Made by a program: the position numbers and the translations under genes. DNA of 64,000 nucleotides from Agrococcus carbonis (lineage in GTDB: Bacteria > Actinomycetota > Actinomycetes > Actinomycetales > Microbacteriaceae), in contig NZ_LT629734.1 of assembly GCF_900104705.1 (NCBI RefSeq), positions 1,674,001-1,738,000 on the forward strand. The letters are read 5' to 3'. How positions within the stretch are numbered: the first letter of the stretch is position 1; every line of letters starts with the position of its first letter. This document shows positions 15,746-23,299 of this stretch, in pieces. The notes beneath the pieces were generated by a model. That model was not told the origin of the DNA. It was given only the letters and a program-made list of their open reading frames with translations, and made no database searches.

Positions 15746-16407
15746 CAGATGAGCCCCCGGGTGTCCTCCTGCAGACGCGCGGCACGCCCGAGCAGCAGGG
15801 CGGCGAGCCCGGTGACGGCGCCGAGGGCGAGCAGCGAGAAGTCGATGCTCTGCCAGTGCGGGGCCGGTGCGATGACGATCGTCTCGTCGGATTCGCCGAA
15901 GACCGGCGTCGTGTACTCCGTCGGCATGCCGGCCGCCTCGATCGCGACCACGGTCGCCTGCGCCTCGAGCATCGGTGCCGCGACCGACACCGCGAGCATC
16001 CCGATCGCGAGCACGCCGAGCGACACGGCAGTGCCGACGCCGAGGCTCCGGCGGCGCAGCAGCTGCACCGCGAGCCAGATGACGACGAGTCCGGCGAGCA
16101 CCCCGATGGCGTAGCGCGACCCCACCCCGATCGACTCGAGCAGCATCGCAGTGGCGTCGGGGGTCTGCGGGACGAAGAACACGGTCGCGTACTGCACCTC
16201 GGCATCCGCGACGATGTCGGGCCGCACGTCGACCGGGCTGGCGACGAGCACCTCGTAGGACGGAGTGCGGTTGATCGAGTGCGTGATGTGCAGCGCGGCG
16301 AGCGCGAACGTCCACAGCAGGCCGATGGCGGCGGCGACGATGACGGCGATGAGGCCGCCGCGGCCGAGTGCGCGACCGACCGCCCGGTCGAGGTCCACCT
16401 TGCTCAT
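15745..16407 (-). CDS. DUF2975 membrane protein
   Basis: This 220-residue membrane protein has about four hydrophobic helices: one at the N-terminus after MSKVDLDRAVGRALGRGG, two in the middle (around IGVLAGLVVIWLAVQLL and VSLGVLAIGMLAVSVAA) and one near the end. The pairing with a YozG-like HTH is the hallmark of this family. I chose ATG 16407 because AGGAGCC lies 6 bases before it; in-frame upstream ATGs lack such a site. Function is unknown, possibly envelope stress or signalling. Confidence 0.82.
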   Translation of the reverse strand: MSKVDLDRAVGRALGRGGLIAVIVAAAIGLLWTFALAALHITHSINRTPSYEVLVASPVDVRPDIVADAEVQYATVFFVPQTPDATAMLLESIGVGSRYAIGVLAGLVVIWLAVQLLRRRSLGVGTAVSLGVLAIGMLAVSVAAPMLEAQATVVAIEAAGMPTEYTTPVFGESDETIVIAPAPHWQSIDFSLLALGAVTGLAALLLGRAARLQEDTRGLI

Positions 16408-16433
16408 GACGGCTCCTATCTCGTTCATCGGTA

Positions 16434-16441
16434 TATCGATA
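16434..16441. promoter_or_regulatory. TATCGATA palindrome upstream of HTH/DUF2975 operon
   Basis: This AT-rich 8-bp palindrome sits in an otherwise GC-rich leader 27 bases before the DUF2975 start. It is flanked by TCGTT (16421) and AACGA (16442), so the dyad can extend. It is a candidate autoregulatory operator; binding is inferred. Confidence 0.35.
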
Positions 16442-16569
16442 AACGAGACAGTACGGTCGCGTCGGCTCTCGCGCAAGGGTTGATCGCATCCGGATGATCA
16501 GGACCGACGACCCGTCGTCCGCCCGGTGTGCACCGATCCCTACGAGGCGTCCCGCGACTGCGGCGTCGG

Positions 16570-17547
16570 TCAGCCGCGCAGCTGCCGCCGGATCTCGTCC
16601 ATCACGCGCATGATCGCGACGCTCTCGTCGAGCGGCATGAGCTCGCTCTCGAGCCGGCCCGAGGCGATGCAGCGCTCGACCTCGGCGGCCTGGAACTGCA
16701 TGCCTCGCCCGTCGCGCTCGGGCTCGTAGCTCTCGACGAGCGCGCTGCGATCGCCGCTGCTGCGGCGCGAGTAGCGCACCCACTCGTAGAACGACGGCTG
16801 CAGCTCGATGACGCCGGCGGTGCCGACGACCGTCGCGCTGTTGGCGCCGAGCGCCTCCATCGAGAAGGTCACCGTCGAGATGCCGCCGCCCTCGTGGTCG
16901 AGGATCGCCGCGCCGCGGTGGTCGACGCCCGCGTCGTCGACCACGCCGGACGCCTGGATGCGCGTGACCGGCCCGAGCAGGTCGTGCGCGAGCGAGACGC
17001 AGTACACGCCGAGGTCGAGCAGCGCGCCGCCGCCGAGGCTCGGCTCGATCATCCTGCTGCCGGGGGAGAGGTCGAGCACCTGCGAGTGGTCTGCGGTGAC
17101 GCTCAGCAGCTCGCCCAGGTCGCCCGCTGCGATCCGCTCGCGCACCGCGACCATCGTCGGCAGGAACCGCGACCACATCGCCTCCATGACGAAGACGCCT
17201 CGCGCGCGGGCGGCATCCGCGAGCGTCTGCGCCTCGTCGCCCGTGATCGTGAACGCCTTCTCGACCAGCAGGTGCTTGCCCGCCTCGATCGCGAGCAGCG
17301 CGTGCTCGAGGTGGTGCGAGTGGGGCGTGGCGACGTAGATGACGTCGACGTCGGGGTCGTTGACGAGCGCTTGGTAGCCGTGGTGCGCGTGCGGGATGCC
17401 GTGCCGGTCGGCGAAGGCGCTGGCGCGGTCGGCGTCGCGGCTGCCGACCGCAACGACGCGATGGCCGCGTGGGATGAGATCGCGGGCGAAGGCGCCGGCG
17501 ATGCCGCCCGCGCCGAGCAGGCCCCAGCCGAGCGAGGTGGTGGGCAT
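16570..17547 (-). CDS. Gfo/Idh/MocA-family oxidoreductase
   Basis: This 325-residue NAD(P)-dependent oxidoreductase has the Rossmann motif GAGGIAG at 12-18, the E-K pair at 96-97 (LVEKAFT) and the substrate-side block GGGALLDLGVY. It resembles the dihydrodiol-dehydrogenase and sugar dehydrogenase group. It stands alone on the minus strand, and no neighbouring sugar genes fix its substrate. Confidence 0.9.
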   Translation of the reverse strand: MPTTSLGWGLLGAGGIAGAFARDLIPRGHRVVAVGSRDADRASAFADRHGIPHAHHGYQALVNDPDVDVIYVATPHSHHLEHALLAIEAGKHLLVEKAFTITGDEAQTLADAARARGVFVMEAMWSRFLPTMVAVRERIAAGDLGELLSVTADHSQVLDLSPGSRMIEPSLGGGALLDLGVYCVSLAHDLLGPVTRIQASGVVDDAGVDHRGAAILDHEGGGISTVTFSMEALGANSATVVGTAGVIELQPSFYEWVRYSRRSSGDRSALVESYEPERDGRGMQFQAAEVERCIASGRLESELMPLDESVAIMRVMDEIRRQLRG

Positions 17548-17619
17548 GCGGCGACTCTACGGCGCGATCTCCGTCGCCAGGCGGAGTCGGTGCACCGCGC
17601 GCCGCTCTACCGTGGAGCC

Positions 17620-17865
17620 ATGGCAGGGAAGCGCGACCGCACACCGATGGTCGGCGTCGGCATCGCCATGGGCATCGCGATCGGCGTCGCGATCGGTGTC
17701 GCGCAGGACAACCTCGCGCTCTGGATCGGCGTGGGCGCGAGCATCGGGATCGCCCTCGGAGCGGCCTTCAGCGCGTCGGGCGACGCCGGGCCCGGCGACG
17801 ATGCCGCAGGCGATCAGAGCCCGCTCGACCCCGCCCCCAACGGCGACGAGCCGCCGTCGCGCTAG
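17620..17865 (+). CDS. Small glycine-zipper membrane protein
   Basis: This 81-residue protein has two hydrophobic, glycine-spaced segments (about residues 11-29 and 32-50: GIAMGIAIGVAIGVA, then IGVGASIGIALGAAF) and an acidic, disordered tail. A TACCGT hexamer 9 bases upstream of the ATG suggests a leaderless message. The last four bases, CTAG, are shared with the stop of the convergent gene. I do not recognise a characterised family. Confidence 0.7.
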   Translation: MAGKRDRTPMVGVGIAMGIAIGVAIGVAQDNLALWIGVGASIGIALGAAFSASGDAGPGDDAAGDQSPLDPAPNGDEPPSR

Positions 17866-18701
17866 CCGCAACCCGGCGCGGACGGACTGGCCCGGCAGTC
17901 GCCGTCGGTGAGCACGGTGTCGACAGCGAACACCTTCACGGCGACCGCCGGTGCTTCCACCGGCAGCGTCCCGGGCACGGCGAACCACCCGCCGCCGGCA
18001 TCGACCTCCGCTGTGAAGATGACGGTGACGGATGCGGTGACGTCGTCGGTGCTCGAGTACGTGTGGCTCGTGGTCGTCTCCGTCCAGGACTCCTCGGTGC
18101 CGCGCCAAGGTGCGCCCGAGGCCTCGCTCTCGTGCACGGTGCCGTCGCCGTAGTCGAACCGGTACGACGTCGGCGTCCACCGCACCCGAATCGCCATGTC
18201 GAAGAGCTCGCCCTCCATGGTGTGCGACTCGGCCGTCGCGTAGAAGTTGGTCGGCGTGCCCACGACGCCCCAACCGTCTGGCTCGACCACGAGCTCTCCC
18301 GCGACCGGCGCGAACCGAGCGATGTCGGCCATCGTGATCGCGGGAGCGGCTTCTTCATCCACGGTTTCGGCAGGTTCCGCCGGTACTACGACGGGCGCGG
18401 TGTCGTAGTACCGCGCGCAGGCCGTCGGGTCGTCCCACGTGGGACAGGGGTCGTTGTAGTTGGGCGTCGAGCCGCCGGCCGCTGGGGGCCGGGGGCGGGC
18501 AACTCCTTCTACTTCCGCTGGAGGCGCGCCTTGTCCGGGAATGCGACCGCCGACGACGAGTTCGCCGGTTCCTGGATCGATGCTGCAGTTTCCTGTCGCG
18601 ACGAGCACCGGAGTGCAGCGGTCGTTAGCCGCGTGCCAGGGACCCGCGACCGGTCCCGTCACAACCGCCGCGGCAAGTGCCACAGCTGTTACGCCCCACA
18701 T
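17862..18701 (-). CDS. Secreted PKD-like domain protein
   Basis: This 279-residue exported protein has an N-terminal hydrophobic segment (MWGVTAVALAAAVVTG), a proline-rich linker, and a beta-rich C-terminal half with SYRFDYGDGT, the PKD/DYGDGT signature, and a long threonine/serine stretch. I chose ATG 18701, which overlaps the end of the upstream lipoprotein gene by 13 bases, because it starts directly at the signal segment. It is probably co-expressed with that lipoprotein. The role is unknown, likely at the cell surface. Confidence 0.72.
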   Translation of the reverse strand: MWGVTAVALAAAVVTGPVAGPWHAANDRCTPVLVATGNCSIDPGTGELVVGGRIPGQGAPPAEVEGVARPRPPAAGGSTPNYNDPCPTWDDPTACARYYDTAPVVVPAEPAETVDEEAAPAITMADIARFAPVAGELVVEPDGWGVVGTPTNFYATAESHTMEGELFDMAIRVRWTPTSYRFDYGDGTVHESEASGAPWRGTEESWTETTTSHTYSSTDDVTASVTVIFTAEVDAGGGWFAVPGTLPVEAPAVAVKVFAVDTVLTDGDCRASPSAPGCG

Positions 18702-19183
18702 ACCGAGTCGTCTGTCGTCGGCTGCAGATCGTCCAGCAACAGCGAGTGGCCTTCGACATCTCGAACGAAGGTGGCGCTCCACGGAACCAGTCCGCTGGGT
18801 TCAAGCGCTCGTCCATCAGCATCCGTGGACTCGATCTGGCGGCCATCAGTGCACAACGACGCCGAGACGGAGTCGGTGGAAACGTCAGTGAGCTCAATGT
18901 TGGTCAGCGCGAGAACGCCCCGGCTGACCTGCCCAGAATCGAGCACGGCTTGGATGTCGGCAGCCCATACGGTCGCCATCTCAGCCGTTGCGAAGGCCTC
19001 AAGCTCTCGAGCGGACGTCGTGCCAGACGCGAACTGGCGATCGACCGTCGCGTAGAAGCCCTCGAAGGTCGCGCGCACTTCCGCCGCCACTTCTTCGTCA
19101 GTCGGTTCCCCGGGCGAGCAGCCGACGAGCACCAGCGCCGCCATCGAAGCGAGCGCAACACCGGGAGCGAGCCGACCGAGCAT
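18689..19183 (-). CDS. Small lipoprotein
   Basis: This 164-residue lipoprotein has the signal MLGRLAPGVALASMAALVLV and lipobox cysteine C22 (LVGC). The mature part is acidic and probably helical (DEEVAAEVRATFEGFYATV), followed by a beta-like C-terminus, a pattern seen in NTF2-like lipoproteins of actinobacteria. No characterised family is recognised. It leads the two-gene unit with the PKD-like protein. Confidence 0.75.
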   Translation of the reverse strand: MLGRLAPGVALASMAALVLVGCSPGEPTDEEVAAEVRATFEGFYATVDRQFASGTTSARELEAFATAEMATVWAADIQAVLDSGQVSRGVLALTNIELTDVSTDSVSASLCTDGRQIESTDADGRALEPSGLVPWSATFVRDVEGHSLLLDDLQPTTDDSVCGA

Positions 19184-19304
19184 GCGGGCAGGTTACGCGA
19201 ACCGTCCGGCCCAGCCGGTGGGTTCTCCACAGGCCGAGCCGAGCGGCGCGGTCTCCTCGCCACGCTCGCCTCAGAAATTCATCCAAGAAATCTGTGACTT
19301 GGGC

Positions 19305-19332
19305 TTGCATTTCCTGCTCGCGTCGTTATACC
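19305..19332 (+). promoter_or_regulatory. Sigma-70-like promoter TTGCAT-N16-TATACC
   Basis: TTGCAT at 19305-19310 and TATACC at 19327-19332 are 16 bases apart in a locally AT-richer stretch. This is one of the better -35/-10 pairs in the window. It reads rightward toward the 18-codon ORF at 19378 and the 63-codon gene at 19716. Confidence 0.5.
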
Positions 19333-19377
19333 TTCGTCATCGCGATCTTCCGCCACCGAGAAAGAGAGGAGCTCGCC

Positions 19378-19434
19378 ATGTTTGACACGATCACCATGAC
19401 CGCTGGGCCCCTTCTTCCGGGCGGGGTCTCCTAG
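19378..19434 (+). CDS. 18-codon ORF, possible leader peptide
   Basis: ATG is preceded by AGAGAGGAG at a good distance and by the promoter at 19305. The product would be MFDTITMTAGPLLPGGVS. No homologue is recognised. Its position ahead of a hairpin and a small gene is what a leader peptide would show. The alternative is chance. Confidence 0.35.
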   Translation: MFDTITMTAGPLLPGGVS

Positions 19435-19659
19435 CGGCCGAGCGCAGCGGCTGAACGACGCGGTAGCCTCCGAGCACCGCTTCTGCCAGGCGACACAACG
19501 CCTGCTTCCCCTGCGTCCGCCCCCGCAACACCGCACTGCTGTGACGCGCGTCCGTCGCGACCTCTCGGTCGTCGCCTGACGCATCCGTCGCAATTCCACG
19601 CATCCGCAACTGCAATACGCGGTGCAATTCGATGCGCTCAAGAACGATCATCCATTCCT

Positions 19660-19692
19660 CGATATCGCGCGCCCAAAGAAGGCGCGATATCG
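19660..19692 (+). ncRNA. 11-bp hairpin directly before the 63-residue ORF region
   Basis: CGATATCGCGC (19660-19670) pairs perfectly with 19682-19692 around an 11-base loop that contains AAGAAG, a ribosome-site-like purine run. An in-frame ATG begins 3 bases after the stem and a second one at 19716. It could control translation; this is inferred from structure only. Confidence 0.45.
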
Positions 19693-19715
19693 CCATGCCA
19701 GAAAGCAGAACCACC

Positions 19716-19907
19716 ATGTCGTACGCAGCACGCAGACTGCCTGCAGCCCGCAAGGCAGCACTCAGCGCTTCGCAGCTGCTCGCACGCTGGGCCCTCACGG
19801 CCGAGATGAGCGAGCAGCGTCGTCGGGAGGACCTCGCCTACGAGCAGGCACTCGAGGCTCGTGAGCAGCGCCGGCTCGACTCCGTCGCACGCCAGCTGCT
19901 CGCGTGA
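19716..19907 (+). CDS. Small basic helical protein, unknown function
   Basis: This 63-residue arginine- and alanine-rich protein is predicted to be nearly all helix (SYAARRLPAARKAALSAS, then QRRREDLAYEQALEAREQRR). I preferred ATG 19716 over 19695 because the intervening codons (CCA, GAA, AGA) do not look like this genome's coding usage. It lies between an upstream hairpin and a clear terminator, so it is a self-contained transcription unit. I do not recognise the family. Confidence 0.6.
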   Translation: MSYAARRLPAARKAALSASQLLARWALTAEMSEQRRREDLAYEQALEAREQRRLDSVARQLLA

Positions 19908-19917
19908 GCGCCGCACG

Positions 19918-19948
19918 AGCGGGGCCGTCCCATCGGGGCGGCCCCGCT
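19918..19948 (+). terminator. Hairpin terminator after the 63-residue gene
   Basis: AGCGGGGCCG (19918-19927) pairs with CGGCCCCGCT (19939-19948) around an 11-base loop, followed by TCTCT. It lies 10 bases after the stop codon. Confidence 0.75.
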
Positions 19949-20054
19949 TCTCTGCGTGGGGGAACGATCGCGTCGGCTACCGCGGCCCCAGCAACCGCCA
20001 GTGACCGGATGCCATGCTCGGATCCCGAGCTCACCGCAATGGAAGGACGACTCC

Positions 20055-20504
20055 ATGGGCCTCAACATCGCCGATCTCGCGATCTCCAGCGACGACCTCA
20101 CCGCCGGCGGCCGCATCGACGACCGCTTCACCGCGGACTTCGACAACGCGCTGCCGAGCCTCACGGTGACCGGCGTGCCGGACGGCGCGGTCGAGCTCGC
20201 GATCGTCGTGCACGACCCGGATGCGCCGCTCCCGCACGGCTACACGCACTGGACCGCCTACGGCATCGCCCCGCACGACGGCGTCGTCGACCCAGCGGCC
20301 GTGCGCACGGGACCGAACGAGGAGGGCGAGCGCGCGTGGTTCGGCCCGCAGCCTCCGGTCGGCCACGGCGACCACCACTACTACTTCTGGGTGTACGCCC
20401 TGTCGCGCCGCGTCGAGGGTGAGCCGACCCGCGAGGAGTTCCTCGAGCGGTACGGGGACGCGATCCTCGAGCAGAACCGGCTCGTCGCGACCTACTCGCG
20501 CTAG
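20055..20504 (+). CDS. YbhB/YbcL family Raf-kinase-inhibitor-like (PEBP) protein
   Basis: This 149-residue PEBP-fold protein has the family pocket motifs VHDPDAP and the later HGDHHYYFWVYAL. GGAAGGA lies before the chosen ATG, which gives the usual cytoplasmic length. Bacterial members bind anions or phospholipid-like ligands; their roles are poorly known. It converges on the serine hydrolase gene and shares CTAG with its stop. Confidence 0.9.
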   Translation: MGLNIADLAISSDDLTAGGRIDDRFTADFDNALPSLTVTGVPDGAVELAIVVHDPDAPLPHGYTHWTAYGIAPHDGVVDPAAVRTGPNEEGERAWFGPQPPVGHGDHHYYFWVYALSRRVEGEPTREEFLERYGDAILEQNRLVATYSR

Positions 20505-21340
20505 CGCTCCGCGTCGAGCAGCGCGCGCATCGCCGCGCCGAGCCCCCGCATCGAGGCGAGCACCGCGTCGCGCGCGTCGACGCCCGGCTCCCACTCGGCG
20601 ATCGCCGCGTAGACGAGGCCGCGCCGAGCGCCGCGCACGATCCCGGCGTCGGCGCGCACCTGCGCATCCGTGCCCGTCTTGTTCAGGAGGCGCAGGCCCT
20701 CCTCGTGACCATGCGCGAGGGGGTCGGCGCCGAACGCCGACGCGACCATCGACAGGTCGAGCGAGTGCCTCAGCCACGCGAGCGCCCGTGCGCCGACCGC
20801 GGGCGTCCCCACCGTGCCGGCGTCGAGCCGAGCGAGCAGGTCGACCGCGCCTGCGGCCGAGACGCTGCTGAGCGGGGTCGGGTCGGATGCGTCGGGCGCA
20901 TCGCGCACCGGGCGGTGCAGGCGCACCCCGTGGATGCCGAGCCGTGCGCACTCGCGCGCCACCGCATCCGCCCCGGTGCCTGCGGCACGGCCCTCGCCCT
21001 CGCCGAGCCGGTGCAGCAGCACGTTCGTCGCGAGGTTGTCGCTCGCGGCGCCGACGAGCACTGCGGCGTCGGCGACCGAGAGGGTCGGCTGCGCGAGGTG
21101 CTGCCAGAGGCCTGAGTCGGCGACCGGCGGCACCGAGGCGCGATCGAGCCGCTCGTCGGGCGCGAGCTCGCCCCGTTCGATGCGGGCCGCGACCGCGACG
21201 AGCAGCGCGAGCTTGCCGAGCGAGGCCGCCGGAAGCGCCCGGTCGGGCTGGTGCGCGAGCAGCACCTCGCCGGTCGCGAGGTCGCGCACGAGCACCGACC
21301 ACCGGGCGAGGTCGGTCAGGGGCGCGGCGGCCAGGCGCAT
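20501..21340 (-). CDS. Class A beta-lactamase-related serine hydrolase, no signal peptide
   Basis: This 279-residue protein has the penicillin-recognising motifs S40-x-x-K43 (SLGK), S100-D-N and K221-T-G. The region that should hold the general base Glu of class A enzymes (E-x-x-L-N) reads HRPVRDAPDASDPTPLSS with no such glutamate. No signal peptide is visible, so it appears cytoplasmic. It is therefore more likely a beta-lactamase-like hydrolase of unknown substrate than a resistance enzyme. It lies 7 bases from the upstream cell-wall protein gene and may be co-transcribed with it. Confidence 0.82.
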   Translation of the reverse strand: MRLAAAPLTDLARWSVLVRDLATGEVLLAHQPDRALPAASLGKLALLVAVAARIERGELAPDERLDRASVPPVADSGLWQHLAQPTLSVADAAVLVGAASDNLATNVLLHRLGEGEGRAAGTGADAVARECARLGIHGVRLHRPVRDAPDASDPTPLSSVSAAGAVDLLARLDAGTVGTPAVGARALAWLRHSLDLSMVASAFGADPLAHGHEEGLRLLNKTGTDAQVRADAGIVRGARRGLVYAAIAEWEPGVDARDAVLASMRGLGAAMRALLDAER

Positions 21341-21347
21341 CGAGGCC

Positions 21348-23057
21348 TCAGCGCGCCGTCACCTGCAGGCGCCAGCTGTCGTCGCCGGTGCCGTCGGAGT
21401 CGATCACGATGAGCGAGGGGCCGGCGTCGATCGCGCCCGTCACGCTCTGGCCGCCGGAGCCCTGCAGCACCTCGTAGTCGCGCCAGTAGTAGAAGCTCAC
21501 CTGCTGGATGGAGAGCGAGTCGCCGAGCACCGTCGTGCGAGCCCACGCGTCGCGCCCGCCCCACAGGCCCACCGCATCCTCGGTGCCCGACCAGCGCAGC
21601 ATCGGCGTGTGGCGCAGGTCGCGCACCGTGAGCGACCACGCGCCGTCGGCCTCGACGCGCAGGTAGCGAGGGGCCGGATCGGTGCGGAACTCCGAGAGGA
21701 ACACGCCCGTCGCGCCGCGCGTGCGGTCGCCGTAGTCGAGCAGCGGCCAGTCGTGCGGGCCGAGCCCGGCGTCGAGCGACTCGACGCTCACATCGGTGCC
21801 CGCGTGGGTGAGCGTCACGACGCCGCTGCGCGCGCCCGCGGGCAGTGCGATCAGCGTGCTGCCCGCCTGGCCGGACGCGCGGATGCCGCGGAACGTGCCG
21901 TAGCGCTGGCCGGCCCACTGCTGCTCGCGCGTGAAGCTCGTCGCGTTGGCGAGGGGCTGGCCCATCACGGTGCCGGGTGCGAAGCGCGGCGTCGTGCCTG
22001 CGTAGCTGCCGCCGCCGCAGAGCCGGAAGCGCAGCGCGTCGCTCGTGATCCAGTGCTTCGTGCCGATGCCCGTGATGCGACGGACGTCGAGGCGGTCGAC
22101 CTGCTGCGCGATGGCGCCGTGAGCATGGCACGTCCGCCCCGACAGCATCATGATGCTGTCGAGCTCGGTCGCGAGCACGGATGCGCCGATGGTGTCACCG
22201 TGGCCGTTGCCGGCGATGAGGAACACCCGATCGGCGCCCACGCCGTAGACGAAGCGGTCGACCACGGCCGCGTTCGTGCGGTAGCGGTCGCTGCCGTAGA
22301 TGCGCTCCACGTCGCCGGGTATCAGCTGGTACAGCGCGTCCATGTAGGCCTCGGGCAGCACCGAGCGCGAGCCGATGAAGAAGACCTGGCCGGCTTCCTG
22401 CAGCACGGGCGCGACGCGCTGGGCCCACCGCGAGGGGGTGCCCATCGCCGGGATCAGCGGAGCGCCGAGGCGCGCGGCGACGTTTCCGGTGGCAAGGCCG
22501 TCGGAGTAGCCGTTCTGGCCGATGATGAACGCGACCGGCCCCATCTGGCCGTTGGCGCGCTGCAGGTCACGCGCGAGCGCCAGGGCGCTGTCGACGCGAT
22601 CGCCGCTGTTGGTGCCGACGCGCCGGATCGTCGCGCGGGGGAGGATCGCGCGGACGCCCGCCCATAGGCGGTCGCTCAGCACCGAGCGGCTGCCGACGAC
22701 GTTGACGGTGCGGGGGTTGAGGCGGCGCAGCTCGGCGGCGACGACCGACGGCACGGAGTCGCGTCGCACCATGAGCACGTGCGCGTCCGCGGCCGCCGCG
22801 GCAGGCGGCACGGCGAGCGCGTCGCCGCCGGACTCGCCGGAGGTGAGGTAGACGGTGCTCGCGCCACCGAGCTGCTGCGACATGAGGGCGCTCGTGGCGT
22901 AGAGGTCCTTGCCGCCGATCCAGTCGAGGCTGCGCGGCAGCGTCGCCTGCGCGGCGCCGACCGGCAGCAGCGTCGCGGCGATCGTGACGACCGTCAGGGC
23001 GGCGGCGAGCACCAGCAGGCGGAGGGGGCGCGCAGCAGCGCGGGGCGTCGGGGGCAT
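21348..23057 (-). CDS. Secreted protein with cell wall-binding type 2 repeats
   Basis: This 569-residue exported protein has a signal peptide (hydrophobic residues about 15-38) and then about three cell-wall-binding repeat 2 units (for example STVYLTSGESGGDALAVPPA, IIGQNGYSDGLATG and VFLIAGNGHGDTIGASVLA). The C-terminal 200 residues are a beta-rich module with VEADGAWSLTV and SGTEDAVGLWGG, which resembles the C-terminus of the TM2 protein at 49257-50426. GAGGTCAC precedes the start. It is a surface protein; its ligand is unknown. Confidence 0.85.
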   Translation of the reverse strand: MPPTPRAAARPLRLLVLAAALTVVTIAATLLPVGAAQATLPRSLDWIGGKDLYATSALMSQQLGGASTVYLTSGESGGDALAVPPAAAAADAHVLMVRRDSVPSVVAAELRRLNPRTVNVVGSRSVLSDRLWAGVRAILPRATIRRVGTNSGDRVDSALALARDLQRANGQMGPVAFIIGQNGYSDGLATGNVAARLGAPLIPAMGTPSRWAQRVAPVLQEAGQVFFIGSRSVLPEAYMDALYQLIPGDVERIYGSDRYRTNAAVVDRFVYGVGADRVFLIAGNGHGDTIGASVLATELDSIMMLSGRTCHAHGAIAQQVDRLDVRRITGIGTKHWITSDALRFRLCGGGSYAGTTPRFAPGTVMGQPLANATSFTREQQWAGQRYGTFRGIRASGQAGSTLIALPAGARSGVVTLTHAGTDVSVESLDAGLGPHDWPLLDYGDRTRGATGVFLSEFRTDPAPRYLRVEADGAWSLTVRDLRHTPMLRWSGTEDAVGLWGGRDAWARTTVLGDSLSIQQVSFYYWRDYEVLQGSGGQSVTGAIDAGPSLIVIDSDGTGDDSWRLQVTAR

Positions 23058-23223
23058 CGGTGACCTCGGGAGAACCCCGAGGACATGGGACGGCGCGCTC
23101 GGGAGCACTCGCTGGGGTGCCGTCACCCGGATGCTATGCGGGGTCCCGCGAGCGGAGCCGCGTCCGTTGCGGAAACGTTACGGAGCACCGACGCCGGGTG
23201 CCTCCGGCGATGCGGCGCGTCGT

Positions 23224-23260
23224 TTGACACACCCTCGGCAGCGTCCTACTGTTAACAATC
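23224..23260 (+). promoter_or_regulatory. Promoter TTGACA-N17-TACTGT with overlapping GntR-type operator
   Basis: TTGACA (23224-23229) and TACTGT (23247-23252) are 17 bases apart, a strong promoter for the SAF oxidoreductase gene. The -10 is embedded in TACTGTTAACAATC (23247-23260), which recurs upstream of three other units of this island. A repressor binding there would block the -10, most likely the GntR protein at 30108. Confidence 0.72.
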
Positions 23261-23299
23261 CAACAAGGATGTCGATCTACTACTGCAAAGGGGCAGTCC

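Noticed and set aside
20501..21340. Functional class A beta-lactamase resistance gene
   Set aside because: No signal peptide and no E-x-x-L-N glutamate; the call was lowered to related serine hydrolase.
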